DNA of 11,771 nucleotides from an uncultured Clostridia bacterium (GTDB lineage: Bacteria > Bacillota > Clostridia > TANB77 > CAG-508), in the NCBI GenBank assembly GCA_948528155.1, contig CAOSZT010000064.1:1-11771 (forward strand). Direction: 5' to 3'. The position numbers and the translations under genes are program-made. Shown piece after piece: positions 5,827-11,771 of this stretch; position 1 is the stretch's first letter; each line of letters opens with the position of its first letter. The notes below the pieces were generated by a model. It had not been told where the DNA came from and did not search any database. It saw only the letters and a list, made by a program, of their open reading frames with translations.

Positions 5827-5869
5827 GTTACTAATATTAACTAATTTACATCTTTAAAAAATTAGTAAC
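5827..5869 (+). promoter_or_regulatory. Overlapping alternative hairpins in a leader
   Basis: GTTACTAAT (5827-5835) pairs perfectly with ATTAGTAAC (5861-5869). The second ACTAATTT (5840-5847) pairs with AAATTAGT (5859-5866). Both compete for the same right arm, 6 bases upstream of the AGGAGA ribosome binding site (5875-5880). No T-run follows, so this is not a plain terminator. It may shape readthrough or translation between spoIVFB and the next gene. Confidence 0.4.
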
Positions 5870-5889
5870 AGATTAGGAGATTTCAAAAG

Positions 5890-7647
5890 ATGAAATATAA
5901 TATAAGAGAAGAAAAAGGCATTACAATGATATCATTAGTAATAACAATAATCATATTACTATTATTAACAGGTATGTTGATATATAATTCAAAAGATAAT
6001 GTTCAAATAAAAAATTTAACAAATTTATATAATGATATAGAACTTTTAAAAGAAAAGATATCAGATTATTATAATGAATATGGGCAATTACCAAAATTAG
6101 AAAAATACCCAAAACCAACTGAATTACAAAATATATTAAATTCAAGTGAAAAAGAAGAAGCAAGTAATTTTTATGTAATAGATTTAGAAAACATGCAAGG
6201 TATAACATTAAATTATGGCAAAGACTATGAAACAATAAAATTAAAAAAACAAAATAACGAAAATTATAATATTGAAGACTATAAAGAAATCTATATAATA
6301 AATGAAAATACACACAATATATTTTATGTAAAAGGGATAAACATAAAAGAAAACAATATAACAAAAACATATTACACTTATTATACAGAGCCAGATGAAA
6401 CTATAGTTGATTTAAGATATATTGATGGAATTGTAATACCTAATGGATATTATTATATTGGAAAAGAAAAAGACAACATGGGAAATGAAAGCATATTAAT
6501 ATCAAATGAAAAAGAAAACACAACAAATGCAAAAAAATATATATGGAGAAAACAAATATCAAATATATCAAATATAGAAGAAATATCAAATATAATATTA
6601 TCAGAAAACCAAAATGAAAATGAATTTATAAAAAGTGTAAATCATTATAAAGGATTTTTTATAAATAAAAATGAAGAAACAAACAAAGACATAATATATC
6701 TACCAGTGGAAGAAAACAAATGGTCAGAAATATATACAAAAAATGAAATTTATATAGATAAAAATGGAGACAAAGCATATATTCCGAAAGGCTTTAGAGT
6801 AAGCCTATCAGAAGGAACAAATGAAATAAGAAGCGGACTATTAATAACAGATAATATAGAAAATAACAAAAGTATAGGAAATGAATTTATATGGGTACCA
6901 GTAAATAATTTTGAAGAATTTACAAGACAAGACTTAGGAGAAACCCAAATAGAAGAAACTGATTTTATAACAACAGAGCCAACAGAAGAAAAATACTATG
7001 AAAAATCAGGAGAAGGAGAAAATATAGACAACACAGCAAACAAAAGCACACAAGAAGTACAAAATATGTATAAAAGTATAAAACAATATAAAGGATTTTA
7101 TATAGGAAGATATGAAACAGGAATAAATGAAGAAACAGCAAGAACAAGCAACTCTGGAATAAGCCAAGAGCCAGTAGTAAAGAAAAATAAATATATATAT
7201 AATTATATAAAATGGGGAAATAGCCAAACAGATGAAAAAGGTGGAGCAGTAGAAAAAGCTAGAAATATGTATACAAATACAGAATTTGATGGAATACAAT
7301 CTACTTTATGTTATGGAGTACAATGGGATGCTATTATGAAATGGATAAATAAAGACACATCATTAAGATATATTTTTACAAACACAGAAGATACTTACAA
7401 AAAGGGAAATTATGATACAAGTGGTAATTTAATAAAAACAGGAAGTAATGAATTATACCAAATAAAAAATATATATGACATCGCTGGAAATGTTTCTGAA
7501 TGGACAATGGAAACATATGGAATTGACAAAAAAGTTTTAAGAGGAGGAAAAAGTGGCAGTAGTGATAATGTAAGCTTTAGAGAAGTTACTAATATTGCTG
7601 AAAGTTCTCTAGTAAATGGATTTAGAATTGCTTTATATATAAAATAA
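5890..7647 (+). CDS. Prepilin-like surface protein with FGE-sulfatase/C-type-lectin-like fold, 585 aa
   Basis: The N-terminus has a type IV prepilin-like signal: a charged leader ending in KG (9-10), then ITMISLVITIIILLLLTGMLI. The usual +5 glutamate is replaced by serine (S15), a common variant in Clostridia surface proteins. Residues 40-170 are a polar, helical then beta-rich region. From about 296 a domain of the formylglycine-generating-enzyme type follows: AYIPKGFRVS, GNEFIWVPV (330-338), QYKGFYIGRYE (399-409), YGVQWDAIMKW (475-485), DIAGNVSEW (530-538), RGG (551-553) and GFRIALYI (577-584). Only one cysteine (C474) is present there, so the two-cysteine FGE chemistry is not expected and a binding role is more likely. 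It is probably anchored on, or assembled at, the cell surface. AGGAGA (5875-5880) supports the start. No pilus-assembly genes are nearby. Its partner and target are unknown. Confidence 0.75.
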   Translation: MKYNIREEKGITMISLVITIIILLLLTGMLIYNSKDNVQIKNLTNLYNDIELLKEKISDYYNEYGQLPKLEKYPKPTELQNILNSSEKEEASNFYVIDLENMQGITLNYGKDYETIKLKKQNNENYNIEDYKEIYIINENTHNIFYVKGINIKENNITKTYYTYYTEPDETIVDLRYIDGIVIPNGYYYIGKEKDNMGNESILISNEKENTTNAKKYIWRKQISNISNIEEISNIILSENQNENEFIKSVNHYKGFFINKNEETNKDIIYLPVEENKWSEIYTKNEIYIDKNGDKAYIPKGFRVSLSEGTNEIRSGLLITDNIENNKSIGNEFIWVPVNNFEEFTRQDLGETQIEETDFITTEPTEEKYYEKSGEGENIDNTANKSTQEVQNMYKSIKQYKGFYIGRYETGINEETARTSNSGISQEPVVKKNKYIYNYIKWGNSQTDEKGGAVEKARNMYTNTEFDGIQSTLCYGVQWDAIMKWINKDTSLRYIFTNTEDTYKKGNYDTSGNLIKTGSNELYQIKNIYDIAGNVSEWTMETYGIDKKVLRGGKSGSSDNVSFREVTNIAESSLVNGFRIALYIK

Positions 7648-7697
7648 AATTACTGTGGATTTCTTATAATAGTTTTTTATATAATAACCAATATTAT

Positions 7698-7726
7698 TTG
7701 TTAATTTATGTAAAATATGTTATAAT
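7698..7726 (+). promoter_or_regulatory. SigA-type promoter for the 80-aa gene
   Basis: TTGTTA (7698-7703), a 17-base spacer ending in TG-T, and TATAAT (7721-7726) give a near-ideal extended -10 promoter. It starts transcription about 25 bases upstream of the coding region, after the 585-aa gene has ended. Confidence 0.75.
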
Positions 7727-7756
7727 AAAATATATAGTAATTTAAAAAAGGAGAAA

Positions 7757-7999
7757 ATGAACATGGAACGGAAAGAAAAGATAAAAAAATTAGAACAGAG
7801 AATAAAAATACAAACAGATTATAAAGTCAAAAAAAATTTAACAAATATAATAAATATTATACAGAAAGAAAAAAATTTTGTTAAATTTTCAGAAAGGAAT
7901 AAGGAAACCATTACTAAAACAGTAGGAATACTCATGGACGATGAAATAATATGTGAGTATTTTTTGGAATTAAAGTCGGGAATAATGTACATCTTTTAA
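7757..7999 (+). CDS. Small hypothetical protein, 80 aa (or 78 from the second ATG)
   Basis: I do not recognise this protein. It has its own SigA promoter just upstream and a strong terminator 6 bases downstream, so it is a stand-alone transcript between the prepilin-like gene and minD. The first half is very basic and helical (RKEKIKKLEQRIKIQTDYKVKKNL), and the second half is mixed (ETITKTVGILMDDEIICEYFLELKSG). There is no membrane helix or signal. Start choice is uncertain: AAAAGGAG (7746-7753) is only 3 bases from the first ATG but 9 bases from the second at 7763, and other genes here use 5-9. A DNA- or protein-binding regulator is possible but nothing in the sequence proves it. It is not a recognisable MinC. 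Confidence 0.65.
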   Translation: MNMERKEKIKKLEQRIKIQTDYKVKKNLTNIINIIQKEKNFVKFSERNKETITKTVGILMDDEIICEYFLELKSGIMYIF

Positions 8000-8005
8000 T
8001 CCTTT

Positions 8006-8045
8006 GCCAAGGTAATCCAAATTATTTGGAAACTTTGGCTTTTTT
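8006..8045 (+). terminator. Intrinsic terminator after the 80-aa gene
   Basis: GCCAAGGT (8006-8013) pairs with ACTTTGGC (8032-8039) with one G-T wobble, continued by TCCAAA (8016-8021) with TTTGGA (8025-8030) around a TTA loop. Six T residues follow (8040-8045). It insulates the minD promoter from upstream transcription. Confidence 0.92.
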
Positions 8046-8099
8046 ATATAAAACTAAAAATACATTTTATGCAAATTTCCAGATGATTACATAAAACAA

Positions 8100-8128
8100 T
8101 TGACTTTTAAGCCAAAAAGTTGTATCAT
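8100..8128 (+). promoter_or_regulatory. SigA-type promoter of the minD operon
   Basis: TTGACT (8100-8105) and TATCAT (8123-8128) are separated by exactly 17 bases, five of six matches in each hexamer. Predicted transcription starts near 8135, giving a leader of about 25 bases. This excludes the ATG at 8120 as the minD start. Confidence 0.8.
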
Positions 8129-8158
8129 ATATACATAAAAATCCTAAGGAGGAAAGAT

Positions 8159-8950
8159 ATGGGAGAAGTAATAGTTATAACATCAGGAAAAGGTGGAGTA
8201 GGAAAAACAACAACAACAGCAAATTTAGGTTCAAGTTTAGCAGTAGAAGGAAAAAAAGTATGTTTAGTAGACACAGACATAGGACTAAGAAACTTAGATG
8301 TAGTAATGGGACTAGAAAATAGAATAGTATATGACATAGTAGATGTTGTAGAAGAAAAATGCAAACTAAGACAAGCATTAATAAAAGACAAAAGATTCAA
8401 AGAATTATACTTACTACCAGCAGCACAAACAAGAGATAAAAGTGCAGTAAATGAAGAACAAATGAAAGAACTAACAGAAAAATTAAAAGAAGAATTTGAC
8501 TATATACTTATAGACTGTCCCGCAGGAATAGAACAAGGATTTAAAAATGCCATTGCAGGAGCAAATCGTGCAATAGTAGTAACAACAGCAGAAATATCAG
8601 CAATAAGAGATGCAGACAGAATAATAGGATTATTAGAAGCATCAGAAATAAAAAATCCAGAATTAGTAATAAATAGAATAAGACCAAACATGGTAAGAAA
8701 AGGCGAAATGATGGATGTTGACGACATAGTAGACCTATTATCAATAGATTTAATAGGAGTAGTACCAGATGATGAATACATAATAACACAAACAAACAAA
8801 GGAGAACCAGTAATACAAAATAAAAAAGCACCATCAGGAAAAGCATATATGGAAATAGCAAAAAGAGTATTAGGAGAAAACATAGAGGTAACAATACCAG
8901 GAAGAGAAAAGAACTTCTTTACAATAATAAAAAATCTATTTAAAAAATAG
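8159..8950 (+). CDS. minD: Septum site-determining ATPase MinD, 263 aa
   Basis: MinD is a membrane-cycling ParA/MRP-type ATPase that positions the division septum with MinE and recruits the inhibitor MinC. The deviant Walker A motif GKGGVGKT (10-17) has both lysines (K11, K16). DTDIGLRNLD (38-47) and switch II DCPAGIE (119-125) are intact. The C-terminal amphipathic membrane-targeting helix is present (NFFTIIKNLFKK, 252-263). Length is normal. I start at 8159, not the in-frame ATG at 8120, because AAGGAGG (8146-8152) is 6 bases upstream, the sequence then begins with the canonical MGEVIVITSGKGG, and 8120 lies inside the promoter. minE follows 31 bases later. minC is absent from this position, although many Firmicutes place it directly upstream. 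Confidence 0.98.
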   Translation: MGEVIVITSGKGGVGKTTTTANLGSSLAVEGKKVCLVDTDIGLRNLDVVMGLENRIVYDIVDVVEEKCKLRQALIKDKRFKELYLLPAAQTRDKSAVNEEQMKELTEKLKEEFDYILIDCPAGIEQGFKNAIAGANRAIVVTTAEISAIRDADRIIGLLEASEIKNPELVINRIRPNMVRKGEMMDVDDIVDLLSIDLIGVVPDDEYIITQTNKGEPVIQNKKAPSGKAYMEIAKRVLGENIEVTIPGREKNFFTIIKNLFKK

Positions 8951-8981
8951 AGTAGCTAAACAAGTGGAGGGATAGGAAATA

Positions 8982-9464
8982 ATGTTTGAAAATATAAAAA
9001 ACTTCTGTAAAAGGATAATCAAAAAAGAAGAAAAGAAGACAATACAAGAAAATTCAAAAAATGCAGCAAAAGAAAGGCTACATTTAGTATTAATGCAAGA
9101 TAGGGCAAATGTATCAGCTGATTTTTTAGAACTAATGAAACAAGAAATAATTGAAGTAATAAAAAAATATATAGAAGTTGACGAAAAAGAAATAGATGTA
9201 AGATTAACAAATAAAGAAAACCAAGATGGAACAAATGGAGCACCAGCTTTATATGCAAATATTCCTATTCTAAATATAAAAAATGATGCAAAAAAAGTAA
9301 TAAAAGAAGAGAATAAAGAAAATAACAAAAATAAAGAAAAACAAGAACAAAAAGAAGATAAAACAAATCAAATAGAAAAAAACCAAGAAGAGAACAAAGA
9401 AGAAAATAAAAAACAAACACAGATAAAACAAGAAGAACATATAGAAAATAAAGAACAAAAATAA
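8982..9464 (+). CDS. minE: Division topological specificity factor MinE with extended tail, 160 aa
   Basis: MinE stimulates MinD ATPase and drives its release from the membrane, confining division inhibition to the poles. The N-terminal amphipathic segment (MFENIKNFCKRIIKK) fits a membrane-binding helix. The MinD-contact region AAKERLHLVLMQDRA (28-42) is classic, followed by the beta-rich dimer domain (about 46-98, including EIDVRLTNK and LYANIPIL). MinE normally ends near residue 85-100. Here about 58 further residues (103-160) are almost only K, E, N and Q, with no hydrophobic core, so this tail is probably disordered. GGAGG (8966-8970) is 11 bases upstream of the ATG, with a second weak AGGAA nearer. 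It is the second gene of the minD operon, with rodA 43 bases downstream. Confidence 0.93.
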   Translation: MFENIKNFCKRIIKKEEKKTIQENSKNAAKERLHLVLMQDRANVSADFLELMKQEIIEVIKKYIEVDEKEIDVRLTNKENQDGTNGAPALYANIPILNIKNDAKKVIKEENKENNKNKEKQEQKEDKTNQIEKNQEENKEENKKQTQIKQEEHIENKEQK

Positions 9465-9507
9465 GACAAAAGACACAAGAAAAATTAACAAGAAAAAGAG
9501 TGATTTA

Positions 9508-10614
9508 ATGAGAAAAAGAGAATTAAAAAATATGGAATGGGGCTTGCTAGTTGTAGCAATAATATTATCAATAATAGGATTAATAGCACTATTTTCAGCA
9601 ACCCAAGAAGCCGAGCAAGATGATTTTAAAAAACAAATAATATGGTTAGTAGTAAGTATAATAATAATGGTAATAGTTATGCTAATAAATTATGAAATAT
9701 TAGTAAAATTATCACCAGTTTTTTATGGAATATTTATGATTTTATTAATAGCAGTACTATTTACAAAACCTGTAAATGGGGCAACTAGCTGGTTTGATAT
9801 AGGAATTTTTTCACTTCAGCCATCTGAATTTGCCAAAATAGTAGTAATACTATTTTTAGCATTTATAATATCAAAAATACAAGAAAAATATATAGAAGAT
9901 ATCAATAGACCAACACGATTATTAATAATATTTGTAGTAGTAGCAATACCACTACTATTAATAATAAAACAACCAGATTATGGAACAGCAATGGCATTTT
10001 GTATTGCCCTAGCAATGATACTATTTACATCTGGAATAGACAAAAAATATATAATAGGAACAATTATATTAATTTGTGTAACAATACCAGTATTATATAA
10101 CTTTATATTACCAGAACATGCAAAAAAAAGAATAGACATATTTCTAAATCCAGAATCAGACCCACGTGGAAGTGGATACAATATAATACAATCAAAACTT
10201 GCAATAGGAGCAGGGCAACTAACAGGAATGGGGTTATTAAAAGGAAATCAAACACAATTGGGTTATTTATATCCTAAAACAACAGATTTTATATATTCAG
10301 TAATAGGAGAAGAAATGGGATTTTTGATTGCAGGAACAGTTATTATTTTATATGTATTTCTGGTAACGAAAGCATTATATATAGCTAAAACTGCAAAAGA
10401 TAGTACAGGCTCAATAGTGGCAGCTGGAATAGCTGGGATATTTTTATTTCACATGACAGAAAATATAGGAATGGTAATGGGATTATTACCAATTACAGGA
10501 GTACCATTATTATTTGTAAGTTATGGGGGAAGCTCTTTAATAACAAGTTATATTTTAATAGGAATATTACTTAATATTAGTGGAAAAAGACAAAAAACAA
10601 TATTTGTAAAATAA
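9508..10614 (+). CDS. rodA: RodA-type SEDS peptidoglycan glycosyltransferase, 368 aa
   Basis: SEDS proteins polymerise lipid II into glycan strands with a partner class B penicillin-binding protein. RodA serves elongation and FtsW serves division. About ten membrane helices run the full length. Signature motifs are present: SLQPSEFAK (102-110), KQPDYGTAM (154-162), D260 in TTDFIYSVIGEEMGF as the expected catalytic aspartate, and NIGMVMGLLPITGVPLLFVSYGGSSL split over 319-344. The length and short N-terminus fit RodA better than FtsW, as does the position after minD-minE, a common Firmicute order. The ribosome binding site before the ATG is weak (GAGTGA), which may mean reduced or coupled translation. 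The partner penicillin-binding protein is not in the window. Confidence 0.9.
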   Translation: MRKRELKNMEWGLLVVAIILSIIGLIALFSATQEAEQDDFKKQIIWLVVSIIIMVIVMLINYEILVKLSPVFYGIFMILLIAVLFTKPVNGATSWFDIGIFSLQPSEFAKIVVILFLAFIISKIQEKYIEDINRPTRLLIIFVVVAIPLLLIIKQPDYGTAMAFCIALAMILFTSGIDKKYIIGTIILICVTIPVLYNFILPEHAKKRIDIFLNPESDPRGSGYNIIQSKLAIGAGQLTGMGLLKGNQTQLGYLYPKTTDFIYSVIGEEMGFLIAGTVIILYVFLVTKALYIAKTAKDSTGSIVAAGIAGIFLFHMTENIGMVMGLLPITGVPLLFVSYGGSSLITSYILIGILLNISGKRQKTIFVK

Positions 10615-10671
10615 AGAAAACTGTTTTAAAGATGTTTTTATGAACAAAGACAAAAAACAGCTTTTCTTTTT
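10613..10671 (+). terminator. Hairpin between rodA and dusB (terminator or attenuator)
   Basis: The left arm AAAGAAAACTGTTTT (10613-10627) pairs with AAAACAG-C-TTTTCTTT (10654-10669) with one bulge. A nested stem TGTTTTT (10633-10639) pairs with AAAGACA (10646-10652). It ends in a T-rich run directly before the dusB ribosome binding site. It may partly terminate the minD-minE-rodA transcript or regulate dusB. It contains the ATG at 10640, which argues against that start. Confidence 0.6.
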
Positions 10672-10681
10672 GGGAGAAAAA

Positions 10682-11656
10682 ATGTACTTAAATAAACTAA
10701 AAATAGGAAATGTAGAATTAGAAAATAATTTAATATTAGCTCCAATGGCAGGTGTAACAGATTTACCATTTCGTAAGATCTGTAAAGAATTTAATCCAGG
10801 TTTAGTTTGTACAGAAATGGTAAGTAGTAAAGCAATTTTCTACAATGACTCAAAAACAAAATTATTAATAAAAACAAAAGGAGAAAAAAGACCAATAAGT
10901 ATGCAAATATTTGGGAGCGATGAAGAAACAATGGGATTTGCATCTAAATACATTAGTGAATTAGCAGATATTGTAGATATAAATATGGGATGTCCTGCAC
11001 CAAAAGTTATAAAAAATGGAGATGGCAGTAAATTATTATTAGATATAAAAAAAGCAGAAAAAATAATAAAATCAGTAATAAAAAATTCTAATAAACCAGT
11101 AACATTAAAGATAAGAAAAGGATGGGACCTTAATAATATTGTAGCAGTAGAGTTTGCACAAATGGCAGAAAAAGCTGGAATATCAGCAATTACAATACAT
11201 GGAAGAACAAGAACAGAAATGTATTCAGGAAAAGCTGATTTAGATATAATAAAAAAAGTAAAACAAAATGTAAAAATTCCTGTTATTGGAAATGGAGATA
11301 TAATAGATGAAGAAACAGCACTGAAAATGTTTGAATACACAGGAGTAGATGGAATTATGATAGGAAGAGGAACTTTTGGAAATCCATGGATTTTTAGAAA
11401 AATAAACTATTTTTTGAAAACAGGAAAAAAGTTACCAGAAATTTCCTATAAAGAAAAATTAAGAATTATAAAAAAACACATAAAACTTGAACTACAAGAG
11501 AAAGAGGAAATAACAGCTATAAGAGAATTAAGAAAACATATTTCATGGTATACTAAAAACTTACCCAATTCTAGTGAATTTAGAAATGAAATTAATAAAA
11601 TAGAGAACAAAGAGTTACTAGTAGAAAGAGTTAAAAACTTTTTCGAAAATTTGTAA
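10682..11656 (+). CDS. dusB: tRNA-dihydrouridine synthase DusB, 324 aa
   Basis: The enzyme reduces uridine in the tRNA D-loop with FMN and NADPH. The FMN-binding TIM barrel is recognisable: NLILAPMAGVTDLPFRKICKEF (N-terminal, 16-37), EMVSSKA (45-51), the catalytic cysteine C104 in DINMGCPAPKV, KIRKGW (143-148), TIHGRTR (171-177), IPVIGNGDI (199-207) and GIMIGRGTFGNPWIF (224-238). The C-terminal helical tRNA-binding domain (about 250-324) is present, and the length matches the family. I start at 10682 rather than the in-frame ATG at 10640. GGGAG (10672-10676) is 5 bases upstream, homology begins at once after it, and 10640 lies in a hairpin loop. dusB is often near cell-wall or housekeeping operons in Firmicutes. 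Here it may share the rodA transcript by readthrough. Confidence 0.95.
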   Translation: MYLNKLKIGNVELENNLILAPMAGVTDLPFRKICKEFNPGLVCTEMVSSKAIFYNDSKTKLLIKTKGEKRPISMQIFGSDEETMGFASKYISELADIVDINMGCPAPKVIKNGDGSKLLLDIKKAEKIIKSVIKNSNKPVTLKIRKGWDLNNIVAVEFAQMAEKAGISAITIHGRTRTEMYSGKADLDIIKKVKQNVKIPVIGNGDIIDEETALKMFEYTGVDGIMIGRGTFGNPWIFRKINYFLKTGKKLPEISYKEKLRIIKKHIKLELQEKEEITAIRELRKHISWYTKNLPNSSEFRNEINKIENKELLVERVKNFFENL

Positions 11657-11699
11657 TATTATTATATTTATTTAAGCTCATATACAACACTCTTTAGTA

Positions 11700-11751
11700 A
11701 AGTTTGCAACAGAGTAAAAAATGTAAGAGAATTTTTCACTTCAAGTTTGCA
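11700..11751. repeat. 9-bp direct repeats flanking the second hairpin repeat
   Basis: AAGTTTGCA occurs at 11700-11708 and 11743-11751, exactly bracketing the hairpin core at 11713-11740. This looks like a target-site duplication around a very small element, or a pair of binding sites. Confidence 0.45.
11713..11740. repeat. Dispersed hairpin repeat, copy 2
   Basis: Arm AGTAAAAAA (11713-11721) pairs with TTTTTCACT (11732-11740) with one mismatch, around the loop TGTAAGAGAA that is shared with copy 1. The outer pair is A-T here and G-C in copy 1, so pairing is kept although the bases differ. It lies 57 bases after dusB. Confidence 0.6.
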
Positions 11752-11771
11752 TAAAAAATTATAATTTTTTA

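Noticed and set aside
8120..8158. Upstream in-frame ATG for minD
   Set aside because: It lies between the -35 and -10 of the minD promoter and lacks a ribosome binding site. The AAGGAGG-supported ATG at 8159 gives the canonical MinD N-terminus.
10640..10681. Upstream in-frame ATG for dusB
   Set aside because: It lies in the loop of the rodA-dusB hairpin, has no ribosome binding site, and the extra 14 residues do not match the family.
11752..11771. Perfect 20-bp palindrome at the very end of the window
   Set aside because: It is made only of A and T, carries little information and is cut by the window edge, so it cannot be interpreted.

Overview
The window is very AT-rich. Every confident gene has strong A-ending codon bias (ATA, ACA, GCA, AGA, TTA) and most have an AAGGAGG-type ribosome binding site. 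Endospore genes (spoIVFA, spoIVFB) lie close to minD, minE, rodA and dusB. This points to a low-GC, spore-forming or spore-descended Firmicute of the Clostridia, probably an uncultured gut-type lineage. That assignment is inferred from gene content and composition, not from a marker gene.

Layout. Positions 1-1160 are an accessory stretch: an 85-aa orphan, an unexplained hairpin, and a 169-aa two-helix membrane protein with its own promoter-like leader and terminator. Positions 1265-2402 are an IS481-like insertion sequence with 28-bp imperfect terminal repeats, whose transposase ribosome binding site is buried in a hairpin. The IS abuts a minus-strand DUF2207 membrane-protein gene (2398-3645). 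That gene has lost its C-terminus at the IS, which supplies the stop codon, and has also lost its signal peptide at the other end. A small tail-anchored protein of unknown function (3701-4042) follows and ends in a strong terminator.

Positions 4160-5804 hold the sporulation pair: a candidate SigE-type promoter, spoIVFA (membrane LytM/M23 protein) and spoIVFB (intramembrane metalloprotease). In Bacillus subtilis this pair forms the complex that controls pro-SigK processing in the forespore outer membrane. Next come a large prepilin-like protein with a C-terminal formylglycine-enzyme/C-type-lectin-like fold (5890-7647) and a monocistronic 80-residue protein with its own SigA promoter and terminator (7757-7999).

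Positions 8100-11656 form a division and cell-shape cluster: a good SigA promoter, minD, minE, rodA, a hairpin, then dusB. MinD and MinE would set the division site and RodA polymerises glycan for elongation. minC is not present here. MinE carries an unusual long charged tail. A 23-bp sequence occurs exactly twice, near the two ends of the window, each time as the core of a small hairpin.

The most interesting items are the dispersed hairpin repeat, the IS-disrupted DUF2207 gene, the prepilin/lectin-fold protein set between spoIVFB and minD, the tailed MinE without MinC, and several paired or alternative leader hairpins. I found no convincing complete new multi-gene system.
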